A DNA stretch of 64,000 nucleotides from Dallia pectoralis (Eukaryota; Chordata; Actinopteri; Esociformes; Umbridae). The position numbers and the translations under genes are program-made. Below the pieces are notes generated by a model that was not told the origin of the DNA, did not search any database, and saw only the letters and a program-made list of their open reading frames with translations. Location of the stretch: the NCBI GenBank assembly GCA_029465975.1, contig CM055749.1, forward strand, positions 15,437,970-15,501,969, given 5' to 3'. Each line of letters begins with the position of its first letter. The first letter of the stretch is position 1. Below, piece by piece: positions 44,646 to 57,252 of this stretch.

Positions 44646-45305
44646 AAAGATGAGATGTTGGTAGTTTATATGAGATTCCCAACACCAAGGTGGCCCAGTA
44701 ACGTCACCAGTATGTCCCTAAAGATGAGATGTTGGTAGTTTATATGAGATTCTTAACACCAAGGTGGCCCAGTAACGTCACCAGTATGTCCCTAAAGATG
44801 AGATGTTGGTAGTTTATATGAGATTCTTAACACCAAGGTGGCCCCAGTAACGTCACCAGTATGTCCCTAAAGATGAGATGTTGGTAGTTTATATGAGATT
44901 CCTATGACACTAAGGTGGCCCCAGAAACGTCACCAGTATGTCCCTAAAGATGAGATGTTGGTAGTTTATATGAGATTCCTATAACACTAAGGTGGCCCCA
45001 GTAACGTCACCAGTATGTCCCTAAAGATGAGATGTTTGTAAGTTATATGAGATTCCTATAACACTAAGGTGGCCCCAGTAATGTCACCAGTATGTCCCTA
45101 AAGATGAGATGTTAGTGTTGGAAATCTCCTATAAACGCACTATGTCCAAAGATGAGATGTTTGTAAGTTATATGAGATTCCTATAACACTAAGGTGGCCC
45201 CAGTAATGTCACCAGTATGTCCCTAAAGATGAGATGTTGGTAGTTTATATGAGATTTCCAACACTAAGGTGGCCCCAGTAACGTCACCAGTATGTCCCTA
45301 AAGGG
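44646..45305. repeat. About 74-79-bp minisatellite, about 8.5 copies
   Basis: The unit runs from AGATGAGATGTTGGTAGTTT through AAGGTGGCCCCAGTAACGTC to CACCAGTATGTCCCTAA. One copy near 45115-45150 is a divergent short unit. Confidence 0.94.
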
Positions 45306-45499
45306 TCTAGTTTCTGAACCTGTCCATCTATCCACTTATCCATACTCTTTCACCTTTGACATTTGACATTTGAACACGTGTCAGTTGACAACTCTCACGT
45401 AGCTGTCACTCGGCTGTGTTTTTTTTCACTTGTGTCAAGTATGCCTGTAATTAGCTGTAGGTTAATGAGGGACTTCTGCTGTTCAGTTCACAGTTAGAA
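45306..45499. other. Single-copy spacer
   Basis: Nothing recognised. Confidence 0.5.
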
Positions 45500-46038
45500 C
45501 ATAAACTGATTAGCTAAAAAATATAAGCGTAATAATATGCTGTTGGCCCTCCGCACGCTGCCAACACACTGCCAACCCGCTGTGCCATGGACTCACTGAT
45601 TCACATTCCCATCATCGTCCTCTTCCCACAGTGCATCCTGGTACCATGACTTCCCCAGATACACAGCTGACATGATGATCGGACCAGGCAACCTCATTCC
45701 AGGCGTAGCCTTTGTTGCTCTCATGCATTGATGAGCATTGGATACCCAACTAAATGTTGCCAGCTTGTTTCTCCTCAGACCGATGTGGCGGGCTCTCACC
45801 TCCTGAGAGACCCCACCAGCCTGGCCGTTTTGAAGATGCTCAGACACGGTCGTCTGGCCGTAACAATTTGTTCCTGCTCAGTACGGTCTTAACTCATTTC
45901 TACTGCATTCAACACGTTGACTACAAGAACTTATTGTCCGCTTACCGTCTAATCTACACAGACCTGTACATGTGGCCATGTTAGGAGACATGCTATTCGC
46001 TTCACCTGTGAGTCGTAACGTTTGAACACGTCAGTGTA
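45500..46038. mobile_element. Tc1-like family A copy, noncoding, about 540 bp
   Basis: Starts ATAAACTGATTAGC and ends ACACGTCAGTGTAT, degraded versions of the family TIR. The right half contains CCTGGCCGTTTTGAAGATGC and GTTGACTACAAGAACTTA, shared with 11645-11801. No transposase is left. Confidence 0.65.
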
Positions 46039-46138
46039 TTCTCTAGTCACGATATTACTCCCCTACATTTCACCTTCTAACCCAGATGTCACTCAGGTGA
46101 TTAACGGTCTGTGGTCTTTACAGTATGTCCCTCTTTAT

Positions 46139-47030
46139 CATCATCTGGATGTGTGTGAGTGTGTCTGGACGTCATCTGGATGTGTGTGAGTGTGTCTGGA
46201 CGTCATCTTGATGTGTGTGAGTGTGTCTGGACGTCATCTGGATGTGTGTGAGTGTGTCTGGACGTCATCTGGATGTGTGTGAGTGTGTCTGGACGTCATC
46301 TGGATGTGTGTGAGTGTGTCTGGACGTCATCTGGATGTGTGTGAGTGTGTCTGGACGTCATCTGGATGTGTGTGAGTGTGTCTGGACGTCATCTGGATGT
46401 GTGTGAGTGTGTCTGGACGTCATCTGGATGTGTGTGAGTGTGTCTGGACGTCATCTGGATGTGTGTGAGTGTGTCTGGACGTCATCTGGATGTGTGTGAG
46501 TGTGTCTGGACGTCATCTGGATGTGTGTGAGTGTGTCTGGACGTCATCTGGATGTGTGTGAGTGTGTCTGGACGTCATCTGGATGTGTGTGAGTGTGTCT
46601 GGAAGTCATCTGGATGTGTGTGAGTGTGTCTGGACGTCATCTGGATGTGTGTGAGTGTGTCTGGACGTCATCTGGATGTGTGTGAGTGTGTCTGGACGTC
46701 ATCTGGATGTGTGTGAGTGTGTCTGGACGTCATCTGGATGTGTGTGAGTGTGTCTGGACGTCATCTGGATGTGTGTGAGTGTGTCTGGACGTCATCTGGA
46801 TGTGTGTGAGTGTGTCTGGAAGTCATCTGGATGTGTGTGAGTGTGTCTGGGACGTCATCTGGATGTGTGTGAGTGTGTCTGGACGTCATCTGGATGTGTG
46901 TGAGTGTGTCTGGACGTCATCTGGATGTGTGTGAGTGTGTCTGGGACGTCATCTGGATGTGTGTGAGTGTGTCTGGACGTCATCTGGTTGTGTGTCTGGA
47001 AGTCATCTGGATGTGTGTGAGTGTGTCGGG
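46139..47030. repeat. 31-bp minisatellite, about 28 copies
   Basis: The unit is GACGTCATCTGGATGTGTGT plus GAGTGTGTCTG. It is highly homogeneous; a few copies read GAAGTCATC or GGGACGTC. Confidence 0.97.
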
Positions 47031-47349
47031 TTGAACACATAGCCGGTCAGGCTGCGGCTGGGCAAAGGGGTCAATATTTGAGTTGCGGATGCTGCAGGAA
47101 TGGAGAGAGGCTGTCTTTTGATGCGCTGGTTTCCTGAGAAGTCCAGGATGACGTCGGGTTTACCACCCACCAGACAGAGAGACTGGATTGAGGATGGCTG
47201 CAGTGAGGGGGGGGGGGGTTCACCCTGTGTGTCCATGTCTACGAAAATGACAATAATGACACAGACACACAGGTTTAGGGCTAAGGAAAGGGAACATGGA
47301 TTTCTGGATTAAGTTCATGTCTCAATTTCCAACATAGATAGTATTTGTG
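47031..47349. other. Single-copy spacer
   Basis: A G10 run lies at about 47209. No gene is recognised. Confidence 0.5.
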
Positions 47350-48025
47350 TCTAGGTGTAATAACACTGTGGGTGTGTGTGTCTAGGTGTAATAACACTGT
47401 GGGTGTGTGTGTCTAGGTGTAATAACACTGTGGGTGTGTGTGTCTAGGTGTAATAACACTGTGGGTGTGTGTGTCTAGGTGTAATAACACTGTGGGTGTG
47501 TGTGTCTAGGTGTAATAACACAGTGGGTGTGTGTGTCTAGGTGTAATAACACTGTGGGTGTGTGTGTCTAGGTGTAATAACACAGTGGGTGTGTGTGTGT
47601 CTAGGTGTAATAACACTGTGGGTGTGTGTGTCTAGGTGTAATAACACTGTGGGTGTGTGTGTGTCTAGGTGTAATAACACTGTGGGTGTGTGTGTCTAGG
47701 TGTAATAACACTGTGGGTGTGTGTGTCTAGGTGTAATAACACTGTGGGTGTGTGTGTCTAGGTGTAATAACACTGTGGGTGTGTGTGTCTAGGTGTAATA
47801 ACACTGTGGGTGTGTGTGTCTAGGTGTAATAACACTGTGGGTGTGTGTGTCTAGGTGTAATAACACTGTGGGTGTGTGTGTCTAGGTGTAATAACACTGT
47901 GGGTGTGTGTGTCTAGGTGTAATAACACTGTGGGTGTGTGTGTCTAGGTGTAATTACACTGTGGGTGTGTATGTCTAGGTGTAATAACACTGTGGGTGTG
48001 TGTGTGTAGGTGTAATAATGCTGTG
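47350..48025. repeat. 30-bp minisatellite, about 22 copies
   Basis: The unit is TCTAGGTGTAATAACACTGT plus GGGTGTGTGTG. It shares AACACTGTGGGTGT with the next array. Confidence 0.97.
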
Positions 48026-48650
48026 TGTGTGTACGACAGAGGTTTATTAACACTGTGGGTGTATATAACAGAGGTTTATTAACACTGTGGGTGTCTATAA
48101 CAGAGGTTTATTAACACTGTGGGTGTTATAAAGAGGTTTATTAACACTGTGGGTGTCTATAACAGAGGTTTATTAACACTGTGGGTGTTTAAAACAGAGG
48201 TTTATTAACACTGTGGGTGTCTATAACAGAGGTTTATTAACACTGTGGGTGTTTATGACAGAGGTTTATTAACACTGTGGGTGTCTATAACAGAGGTTTA
48301 TTAACACTGTGGGTGTGTATAACTAGGTGTAATAACACTGTGGGTGTGTATGACAGAGGTTTATCAACACTGTGGGTGTCTATAACAGAGGTTTATTAAC
48401 ACTGTGGGTGTGTATAACGAGGTTTATTAACACTGTGGGTGTGTATAACAGAGGTTTATTAACACTGTGGGTGTGTATAACAGAGGTTTATTAACACTGT
48501 GGGTGTGTATAACAGAGGTTTATTAACACTGTGGGTGTGTATAACAGAGGTTTATTAACACTGTGGGTGTGTATAACAGAGGTTTATTAACACTGTGGGT
48601 GTGTGTGTCTAGGTGTAATAATGCTGTGGGTGTGTACGACAGAGGTCTAT
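48026..48650. repeat. 31-bp minisatellite, about 20 copies, related to the preceding one
   Basis: The unit is AACAGAGGTTTATTAACACT plus GTGGGTGTGTAT. Two units of the neighbouring 30-bp type reappear inside it (about 48322 and 48608). Confidence 0.96.
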
Positions 48651-50369
48651 AACTGTCCCTAACATAGTATTTCTTCCTCTTTTCCAATTGTAATTCATCA
48701 CTGACCTGATATTTCTGCTATTTGCATGATTAAAAAGGCATTTTCAAGACAATTGCTTTGTCTGGAGAAAGCTCTCATTGCCTCTCTCTCCCACTCTTCC
48801 TCCCTCTCTCTCCCACTCTTCCTCCCTCTCTCTCCCACTCTTCCTCCCTCTCCCTCTCTCTCCCACTCTTCCTCCCTCTCTCTCTCTCCCACTCTTCCTC
48901 CCTCTTTCTCTCTCTTTCCCCCACTTTTTCTCTCACTTTCCTCAAGGAATTGGCAGAAGTGAGTCTAAACAGAGCTAGAACACTGCCAAACCACCACCCC
49001 CTGCTCCCTTCTCTCCCCCATTTCCCTCGCACCATATTTTACTCCTCCCTTACTCCCCGATAGTATTTTAGTGAGGGGAAGTATTCTAACCCTCCTCCCC
49101 CTGCCTCCTCCCCCCCGTTCTCCACATGCAACAACTATACTCTGCTCTCAGGAGACCTTTCAATTATTAGAACAATTACTATTTTTATGTCCTTTTTCTT
49201 TTGATTTAATTAATTCAGCTGACCTTTTTAATGTTGCGGAATTGAAAGGTAGTCAGAGGGGCGGGAATTTACAGTCGAGGTGTGTGTGTGTGCGCGTGCG
49301 CGTGTGTGCGTATAAATGTCACGTCTTTTCCCTCTGAATCCGAGTACTAAGGGGACTTTTAATATAAGGTAGATGTAAAGGAAAGGGACAGCTTACAGGC
49401 TGAGGAGATCAATGATGCATGTGTGTTGACAATGGTTACAAGACAAAGAGAGTCTTACAGGAGGTAGAGAGGAAAAGCCCGGTTCACTTTCCTCCACTCC
49501 TCCTCAGCTAGTGGAGCGGACTCAGGCAAGCAGGAAGCAAGGAGTAGGCCGTGCCAAGTCGGAGCTGAATTCCTGCCAAGAGTCTACTTGTTTGTTCGTC
49601 TGGCTGGAGCCAGAGGCTGACCTTATTAGCTGGGAGGGCAGCCGTCTTATTAAAACACATCTGGCGCTCAGGGAGCCCAAATAGTCCTCATATTGTCTTC
49701 CTGCTCACTCCTGACCTTGCGTTACCTAGCAGGAATGCTGACAAGGGCTTCACGCATCTGTTGAGAGTTTCTGCAGGCTTTTTTTTTTCTTTCTCACTAC
49801 ATCCTCCCTCCATCGCTGTCCTCACTGGCGCCTGAACGGTAGCTCTGTGGGACCTGTTTTTCCTTTCTCCTCTCTTCCTCTCTCCTTCTATCCCTCCCTC
49901 TCTCCCTCCCCGTCTCCCCTGTCAACCCACTTGTTCATTTTTTCATCTCCTCTTCTTCTTCAACCCCACATGGTGAGTTTGTTTTTTGGCAGCCAGGTTG
50001 GTGTGTTGATACAACTATTCCTGTGTTTTATTAGTGGCTGTAACCTGGGCCTGTTTGAGTAGCGTTTTGCTGCTTATTTTTAAGTGTGAATGGTGCTGCT
50101 TCCTGGTGTTGATCCTGGCCACAGTTTATTGTGTGCGGGGGGGGGGCAGGTCTCTGGGGTGACGGGGGAGGTAGACTCTACTGTACATTACAGATAGAAA
50201 ACCCGGTTTTCATTGATCTAATTGATCTATAGAGGCAATGGCCAGAGTACTGATAGTGTCTTTAAAGAAGGTTTAAACATAATGGCAGAGAACCACATTA
50301 GTTTCACTGAGGCGTTCCTGAGTATGGTAGCGCTGGGCCCTTGGTTACCCTGTTCTACCTCGCATGTTA
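48651..50369. other. Single-copy sequence, possibly conserved noncoding, with a CT tract
   Basis: A CTCTCTCCCACTCTTCCTCC repeat lies at 48780-48930. The 49150-49270 and 49500-49740 segments have balanced composition free of repeats and could be conserved noncoding DNA. No exon is seen. Confidence 0.45.
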
Positions 50370-50451
50370 GTGACAGTGTGCCTCCAGTGACAGTGTGCCT
50401 CCAGTGACAGTGTGCCTCCAGTGACAGTGTGCCTCCAGTGACAGTGTGCCT
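50370..50451. repeat. 17-bp tandem repeat, about 4.5 copies
   Basis: The unit is AGTGACAGTGTGCCTCC. Confidence 0.95.
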
Positions 50452-50569
50452 AGTGTGTCTGTCAAACATATGGCTCCTCAACTGACCTGTTTCTCTATAG
50501 AATTCTGTGATGTTCTAATAATACGGTTGAACTTGATCTTGTACAGCCCCTAATACACCCCGACTCAAA

Positions 50570-50885
50570 ACATCTGTCTGTCTCCACCTCCTCCTCCTCC
50601 AGTCAGTACATCTGCCTGTCTCCACCTCCTCTTCCCCCAGTCAAAACATCTGCCTGTCTCCACCTCCTCTTTTACCCCTTTGAACATCTGCCTGTCTCCA
50701 CCTCCTCTTTTACCCCTTTGAACATCTGCCGGTCTCCACCTCCTCTTCCCTCAGTCAGAACATCTGCCTGTCTCCACCTCCTCTTCCCCCAGTCAGAACA
50801 TCTGCCTGTCTCCACCTCCTCTTCCCCCAGTCAGAACATCTGCCTGTCTCAACCTCCTCTTCCCCCAGTCAGAACATCTGTACTA
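50570..50885. repeat. 38-bp minisatellite, about 8 copies
   Basis: The unit is ACATCTGCCTGTCTCCACCT plus CCTCTTCCCCCAGTCAGA; two copies carry TTTTACCCCTTTGA instead. Confidence 0.94.
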
Positions 50886-51049
50886 GAGTCATATGAGTCT
50901 GTCCATTTTTGCGTGTCCAACTCGGATGCATGTGCATGTGTCTGCATGTGTTTGTGTCTATATCTGTCTGTTTGTGTGTCTGTGCAATTAAATAATATGT
51001 TTACTGCTCTGTTCTGTTTCCTCATCAATCAGACCAGTGCTTCTCGGTC

Positions 51050-51527
51050 GGTCAGTCTGGCTACATGTCTGTGTTGGTCTGGCTACACGTCTGTGTCGGT
51101 CTGGCTACACGTCTGTGTCGGTCTGGCTACCTATCTGTGTTTGTCTGGCTACCTATCTGTGTTTGTCTGGCTACCTATCTGTGTTGGTCTGGCTACATGT
51201 CTGTGGCGGTCTGGCTACATGTCTGTGGCGGTCTGGCTACATGTCTGTGTTGGTCTGGCTACATGTCTGTGTTGGTCTGGCTACATGTCTGTGGCGGTCT
51301 GGCTACATGTCTGTGTTGATCTGGCTACATGTCTGTGTTGGTCTGGCTACATGTCTGTGTCGGTCTGGCTACATGTCTGTGTCGGTCTGGCTACATGTCT
51401 GTGTCGGTCTGGCTAAATGTCTGTGTCGGTCTTGCTACATGTCTGTGTTGGTCTTGCTACATGTCTGTGTTGGTCTTGCTACATGTCTGTGTCGGTCTGG
51501 CTACATTTCTGTGTCGGTCTGGCTAGT
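51050..51527. repeat. 22-bp minisatellite, about 22 copies
   Basis: The unit is GTCTGGCTACATGTCTGTGT plus TG, with CG/GG variants. The translated Trp/Cys-rich frames are artefacts of a 66-bp (3 x 22) period. Confidence 0.96.
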
Positions 51528-51570
51528 ACATTTGTAGCCAGTAATGCATACAGACTGAACTGGGACCAAA

Positions 51571-51612
<42 letters not shown>
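51571..51612. repeat. (GT)n microsatellite
   Basis: About 20 GT units. Confidence 0.97.
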
Positions 51613-51613
<1 letters not shown>

Positions 51614-52737
51614 AGAAACACACCACCTCTTTTTACTCTTGGTTCTGCAAAAGCTCCATCATCAGCCGGATTCGCAGATTTTCATGCGAGGACATTTTGT
51701 TTTCCAAACATCCTCACAACACCAGTTCAGCAACAGACACACCTCTGTCTGGTTGTCTGTAACACAGACACACACACACACCGACACACACCCAGAGTAG
51801 GAGGGAGACAACTGGTGTAGTTGAGTATAGACTGAAGTGCTGGTACAGAACAATACATTTTATTTGTATTTCGTGCGACTTTCAGATGTGGTTTCAATTG
51901 TGAATTTGACTTGCCAATAAACACACTATAAATGTCACTAATATGAGTCAACCAACCATTATGTGTGACCAGACTCTGTAGGCGTATTGTCCACTATGAC
52001 AGGTTGATACAAATATGTTGTACCAGACAAAATAAATTACACATTTACACCATAAAAAGACAATGAGTTTGTATGCTGTGTAAAATGCTATTCCAGTCAG
52101 TGATCCTAAATATCACATGACAGACATTTTCTACTTTAGGGATAATGGAGTCATTTCTTCATGTGTTACTAACTATAGCTCCATTAATTAGCATCCGTTA
52201 GGTGAATTATTAAATGTGGTGTTACTACTGGGCTTTATATAAGGACGTGATGTTCTAATACAGGGTTAACTATTAACATGTGTGTGTGTGTGTGATTACA
52301 TTTGTGTGTGATTCTGTATATGTGTGTGTGTGTGACAGAGACAGAGTTGTTACGTGCCTGGGTGAATGTGGCAGCAGTAGCTTTGTACTAGGCATTGTGG
52401 GAAGTGCAGGAATTTCAGGAATCTCTGTGGAGGAGGCTCGGGGTCTGTCCAGGGAAGTCTTCAATACGCACACACACTCGCACACTCACAAAGACACACA
52501 CACACTTTCTGTGCACTCACTGTAACAGGTTTTTGCACTCACCTTGTACTTAATTGATTAATTAGGTCACTCATTGGTTAGGTTCTACCCTCACCTGGTT
52601 GTTTAGGTCTGAATTGGGAACTAATTTAAAGGAACAACCATAAATGTGCATACACTAGGCCCTCTGTGGAATCTGCTTGATATTTCTGCTTTTGTCCTTT
52701 TAAGTGTAGAAAAGACACCACGAAACTCCAATTATCT
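51613..52737. other. Single-copy sequence, no gene seen
   Basis: CA and GT runs lie at 51768-51790, 52278-52294 and 52321-52335. No gene is recognised. Confidence 0.5.
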
Positions 52738-53735
52738 CTCCCTCTGTCATTATCTCATTATATCACTCTGTCCCTCTATCACTCTCATTATATCACTCTG
52801 TCCCTCTATCACTTTGTCCCTCTCACTCTGTCCCTCTATCACTCTCATTATATCACTCTGTCCCTCTATCACTCTCATTATATCACTCTGTCCCTCTATC
52901 ACTCTGTCCCTCTCACTCTGTCCCTCTATCACTCTCATTATATCACTCTGTCCCTCTATCACTCTCATATCACTCTGTCCCTCTATCACTCTGTCCCTCT
53001 CACTCTGTCCCTCTATCACTCTCATTATATCACTCTGTCCCTCTATCACTCTCATTATATCAATATGTCCCCCTATCACTCTCATTATATCACTCTGTCC
53101 CTCTATCACTCTCATTATATCACTCTGTCCCTCTATCCCTCTCATTATATCACTTTGTCCCTCTATCACTCTCATTATATCACTATGTCCCTCTATCACT
53201 CTCATTATATCACTCTGTCCCTCTATCACTCTCATTATATCACTCTGTCCCTATATCACTCTCATTATATCACTCTGTCCCTCTATCACTCTCATTATAT
53301 CACTCTGTCCCTCTATCACTCTCATTATATCACTCTGTCCCTCTATCACTCTCATTATATCACTCTGTCCCTCTATCACTCTCCTTCTATCACCGTGTCC
53401 CTCTATCACTCTCATTATATCACTCTGTCCCTCTATCACTCTCATTATAACACTCTGTCCCTCCATCACTCATTGTATCACCATCTCTCTATTTATCACT
53501 CTCCTTCTATCACTCTGTCCCTCTATCACTCTCATTTGATCACTCTGTCCCTCTATCACTCTCATTATAACACTCTGTCCCTCCATCACTCATTGTATCA
53601 CCATCTCTCTATTTATCACTCTCCTATCACTCTGTCTCTCTATCACTCTAATTATATCACTCTGTCCCTCTATCACTCTGTCCCTCTCACTCTGTCCCTC
53701 TATCACTCTTATTATATCACTCTGTCCCTCTATTT
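52738..53735. repeat. 30-bp minisatellite, about 33 copies
   Basis: The unit is TATCACTCTGTCCCTCTATC plus ACTCTCATTA, with shortened units in the first third. A roughly 115-bp stretch is repeated near 53440-53530 and 53560-53640. Confidence 0.97.
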
Positions 53736-53913
53736 TTTACTCTTCCTTTCTCCCCCTCTTAACCTATCTTTCTCTCTTTTCACCCTTTCCCTGACTCTCA
53801 TTCACTCCCTCTTTCTCTCAATCTTTATTTTCTTTGTCTTTTCCAAATACTGTTACGATCACAGGCTTTCCATCGGGTTTCTGATATATATGTGTGCATG
53901 TACGATCTGTACT
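53736..53913. other. Pyrimidine-rich spacer
   Basis: Nothing recognised. Confidence 0.5.
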
Positions 53914-54180
53914 GTGTGTGTGTGTGTGTGTGCATGTACGATCTGTACACTGTGTGTGTGTGTCGGCCAGGTCCTCAGCGTGGGAGCAGCTGTTCGTAGC
54001 TCAGGCCACACATGGGTTTGATTAGCACTGTGACTCCCCCCCAACACCCCCTCACCCGTTCAGCGGGGGCCGAGGCTCACTGGCGGCACCAATAATTGTA
54101 ATACCTCGTCTGGGTCTGCCATGCACACACACACACACACACAGTGTACAGATCGTACATGCACACACACACACACACAC
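53914..54180. repeat. Perfect 50-bp inverted repeat built on GT/CA tracts
   Basis: Arms 53914-53963 and 54131-54180 are exact reverse complements: 19 nt of GT/CA, the core CATGTACGATCTGTACAC, and 13 nt of GT/CA. The spacer is 167 bp and GC-rich. A second partial copy of the left core lies at 53897-53912. Confidence 0.93.
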
Positions 54181-54407
54181 TTACACACACACACGCTGTG
54201 TCTTCTTGATCTGCTCTTTCCTTTCCCCTTCTCTGTCTGTGTGTTCACCCCTGACCTTCACCCCTGACCTTCCTTCCACTACAGATGTTAAACCTTAACA
54301 AGCTCATGCTCACTATGTGCAGGTTCTCATATGTTTAACCACTGCTCAGTAATCCCTTTGTAAATGTTACACTGCTCTCCCTCCCCCTCTCTCCCTCTAC
54401 AGGAGTC

Positions 54408-54873
54408 AGAGAGGAGGGGTGTCATGTGGGAGATACAGGAGTAAGAGAGGAGATACAGGAGTCAGAGAGGAGAGATGGCATGTGGGAGATACAGGAGTAA
54501 GAGAGGAGATACAGGAGTCAGAGAGGAGATACAGGAGTCAGAGAGGAGAGATGGCATGTGGGAGATACAGGAGTAAGAGAGGAGATGCAGGAGTCAGAGA
54601 GGAGATACAGGAGTCAGAGAGGAGATACAGGAGTCAGAGAGGAGAGATGGCATGTGGGAGATACAGGAGTAAGAGAGGAGATGCAGGAGTCAGAGAGGAG
54701 ATACAAGAGTCAGAGAGGAGAGATGGCATGTGGGAGATACAGGAGTAAGAGAGGAGATTCAGGAGTCAGAGAGGAGATACAGGAGTCAGAGAGGAGAGAT
54801 GGCATGTGGGAGATACAGGAGTAAGAGAGGAGATACAGGAGTCAGAGAGGAGATACAGGAGTCAGAGAGGAGG
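54408..54873. repeat. 20-bp minisatellite with a higher-order GGCATGTGGGA block
   Basis: The unit is GAGATACAGGAGTCAGAGAG. Every second to fourth unit is followed by a variant containing GATGGCATGTGGGAG and AGTAAGAG. Confidence 0.96.
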
Positions 54874-55894
54874 TGTAACATATTTACTAGTGCTGCCATT
54901 TGCACATTACATCCTGTGGTACTTCTCATTGCTACCTCTTGCCTACACACTACTAGCATATATTATATTATTTTATATGATGTGAGCTACAGGAATGTGA
55001 GTGTGTAACACAGGTGTTAAAAGAGACCTGTAGGTGACAGAAGGATTTATATTACAACCCATGTGTCTAAATAACATGAATCTGTGAGAAACGGACCGTC
55101 GAGCTGTTAAACCAAGTAGACCTCTTTGATGAGCGTTTTGTGGCCTGAAGAACATGACCCGCCCCCAGGAAGCATTTGAGACAACCATGCTGACAGGCAA
55201 TATCACCATCCCAGAGTGGACAGATCAATGTTGCCCACTAAGGGTCCCTCTAACCTGGGCAAGAGCCCTTACTGCTGCTGGCGCTGCGGTCTGGTCCATC
55301 CTGTGCCAGTTCTGTTGTCATATATGCTAGTGTTGTACTGGTTGTCGTGGCTACGGGTTGTGGATGGACATAAAGCCCAGACACCGCCTCCGAATGGTTG
55401 TGAGTTTTGTTCCTCTGGTCAGGCAGGTTTTTACCTGGTGGGCAGTGGATTTAAATGGTGTTTCCTTTACAGCTTTAGCCTGTTTACTCGAACCATTTGG
55501 ATTTAAGGGGAAAACCTAACTGTGACCAGGTGGTTTGACTTATAACATAAGGGTACATAATGCATTTGGATTTCTTTATACATTTTTACTGTTATTTTTT
55601 TTTATTACCGGTAATATTTTGAAAAGAAAGAGTTGGAGAAAGAAAGGGAAGATATCATAGAGAAAGAGGGACTTTACCTCATCTGGTCCTGTCACCAGAG
55701 AGGGAGGAGCCTGGTCCTGTCATCAGAGAAGGAGGAGCTTGGACCTGTCACCAGAGAGGGAGGAGCTTGGTCCATCAAAACATCAACATGTCAATTTACA
55801 AACATGTGACTGTTTTCAGATCATCCACTAGGTGGAAGCAGCCCTCTACTGGTTCCAATACTGGTTCTCTCCAATACAGACCAGTGAATGAAGG
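54874..55894. other. Single-copy sequence with a small tandem repeat
   Basis: Three copies of a roughly 36-bp unit (GGTCCTGTCACCAGAGAGGG) lie at 55684-55775. No gene is recognised. Confidence 0.5.
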
Positions 55895-55896
55895 GT

Positions 55897-55943
<47 letters not shown>

Positions 55944-56240
55944 TGTTTGGATCTGACTGTTTACAGCAGACTGTGTGTGTGTGTGTATCTTGCTGTGTTG
56001 TGGTAGACTGTGTGTATGTGTGACTGTGTGTATGTGACTGTATAGTGGTAGACTGCGTGTGTGTGTGTGTGTTTGGATCTGACTGTATAATGGCAGACTG
56101 TGTGTTTGTGTGTGTTTGGATCTGACTGTATAATGGCAGACTGTGTGTTTGTGTGTGTTTGGATCTGACTGTATAATGGCAGACTGTGTGTGTGTGTGTG
56201 TGTGTATCTGGATGTATTGTGGTAGACTGTGTGTGTGTTG
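55895..56240. repeat. GT-rich compound minisatellite
   Basis: GT runs with a repeating GGATCTGACTGTATAATGGC plus AGACTGTGTGT unit of about 55 bp. Confidence 0.92.
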
Positions 56241-56590
56241 TGGCAGACTCTCGGCTCCACACATTATCCCAGTGTGTAATTACTGAACCCTATGCTCACA
56301 CACGTTGAACAGTTTAGACGGGCCTGTCGTCTGTCTCTCTCAGTAACCTTCCGTATTAGCAGATTCACCGCCTCTCCTCTCTAACCAACAGTCTCCTCTA
56401 CACTTTAAACCACTAGTTTTCCCCACATTCCCATGGTTTTCTGTCATCAGGAATGTGTTTGTGGTCCCATACTAGACCTGAGGTTACACTCCTCTGGCGG
56501 CCCTGTCACTACAGGCCGTACACACACACATGCACGCACACACACACACACCCTGGCACCTCTCTGGTTGGTACCTTCCCCTATTACAGG
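56241..56590. other. Single-copy sequence
   Basis: CA run at 56520-56552. No gene is recognised. Confidence 0.5.
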
Positions 56591-57252
56591 TGCTCTGATA
56601 CTCCACCCCTCTCTGGGTGGTACCTTCCTCCTCTCTGGGTGGTACCTTCCTCCTTCCTGGTTGGTACCTTCCTCCTCTCTGGGTGGTACCTTCCTCCTCT
56701 CTGAGTGGTACCTTCCTCCTCTCTGGGTGGTACCTTCCTCCTCTCTGGGTGGTACCTTCCTCCTCTCTGGGTGGTACCTTCCTCCTCTCTGGGTGGTACC
56801 TTCCTCCTCTCTGGGTGGTACCTTCCTCCTCTCTGGGTGGTACCTTCCTCCTCTCTGGGTGGTACCTTCCTCCTCTCTGGGTGGTACCTTCCTCCTCTCT
56901 GGGTGGTACCTTCCTCCTCTCTGGGTGGTACCTTCCTCCTCTCTGGGTGGTACCTTCCTCCTCTCTGGGTGGTACCTTCCTCTCTGGGTGGTACCTCCTC
57001 CTCTCTGGGTGGTACCCTCCTCTGGGTGGTACCTTCCTCCTCTCTGGGTGGTACCTTCCTCCTCTCTGGGTGGTACCTTCCTCCTTCTCTGGGTGGTACC
57101 TTCCTCCTCTCTGGGTGGTACCTTCCTCCTCTCTGGGTGGTACCTTCCTCCTCTCTGGGTGGTACCTTCCTCCTCTCTGGGTGGTACCTTCCTCCTCTCT
57201 GGGTGGTACCTTCCTCCTCTCTGGGTGGTACCTTCCTCCTCTCTGGGTGGTG
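56591..57252. repeat. 22-bp minisatellite, about 30 copies, with a GGTACC site per unit
   Basis: The unit is GGTACCTTCCTCCTCTCTGG plus GT. Small deletions occur around 56980-57030. Long frames on both strands are artefacts. Confidence 0.97.

Noticed and set aside
46139..48650. Regularly spaced 30-31-bp repeats resembling a CRISPR array
   Set aside because: The repeats are directly abutting with no unique spacers and no cas genes, and the DNA is clearly vertebrate.
52646..54021. About 300-residue Ser/Leu/Ile/Pro frames
   Set aside because: Artefact of the 30-bp array (10 codons).
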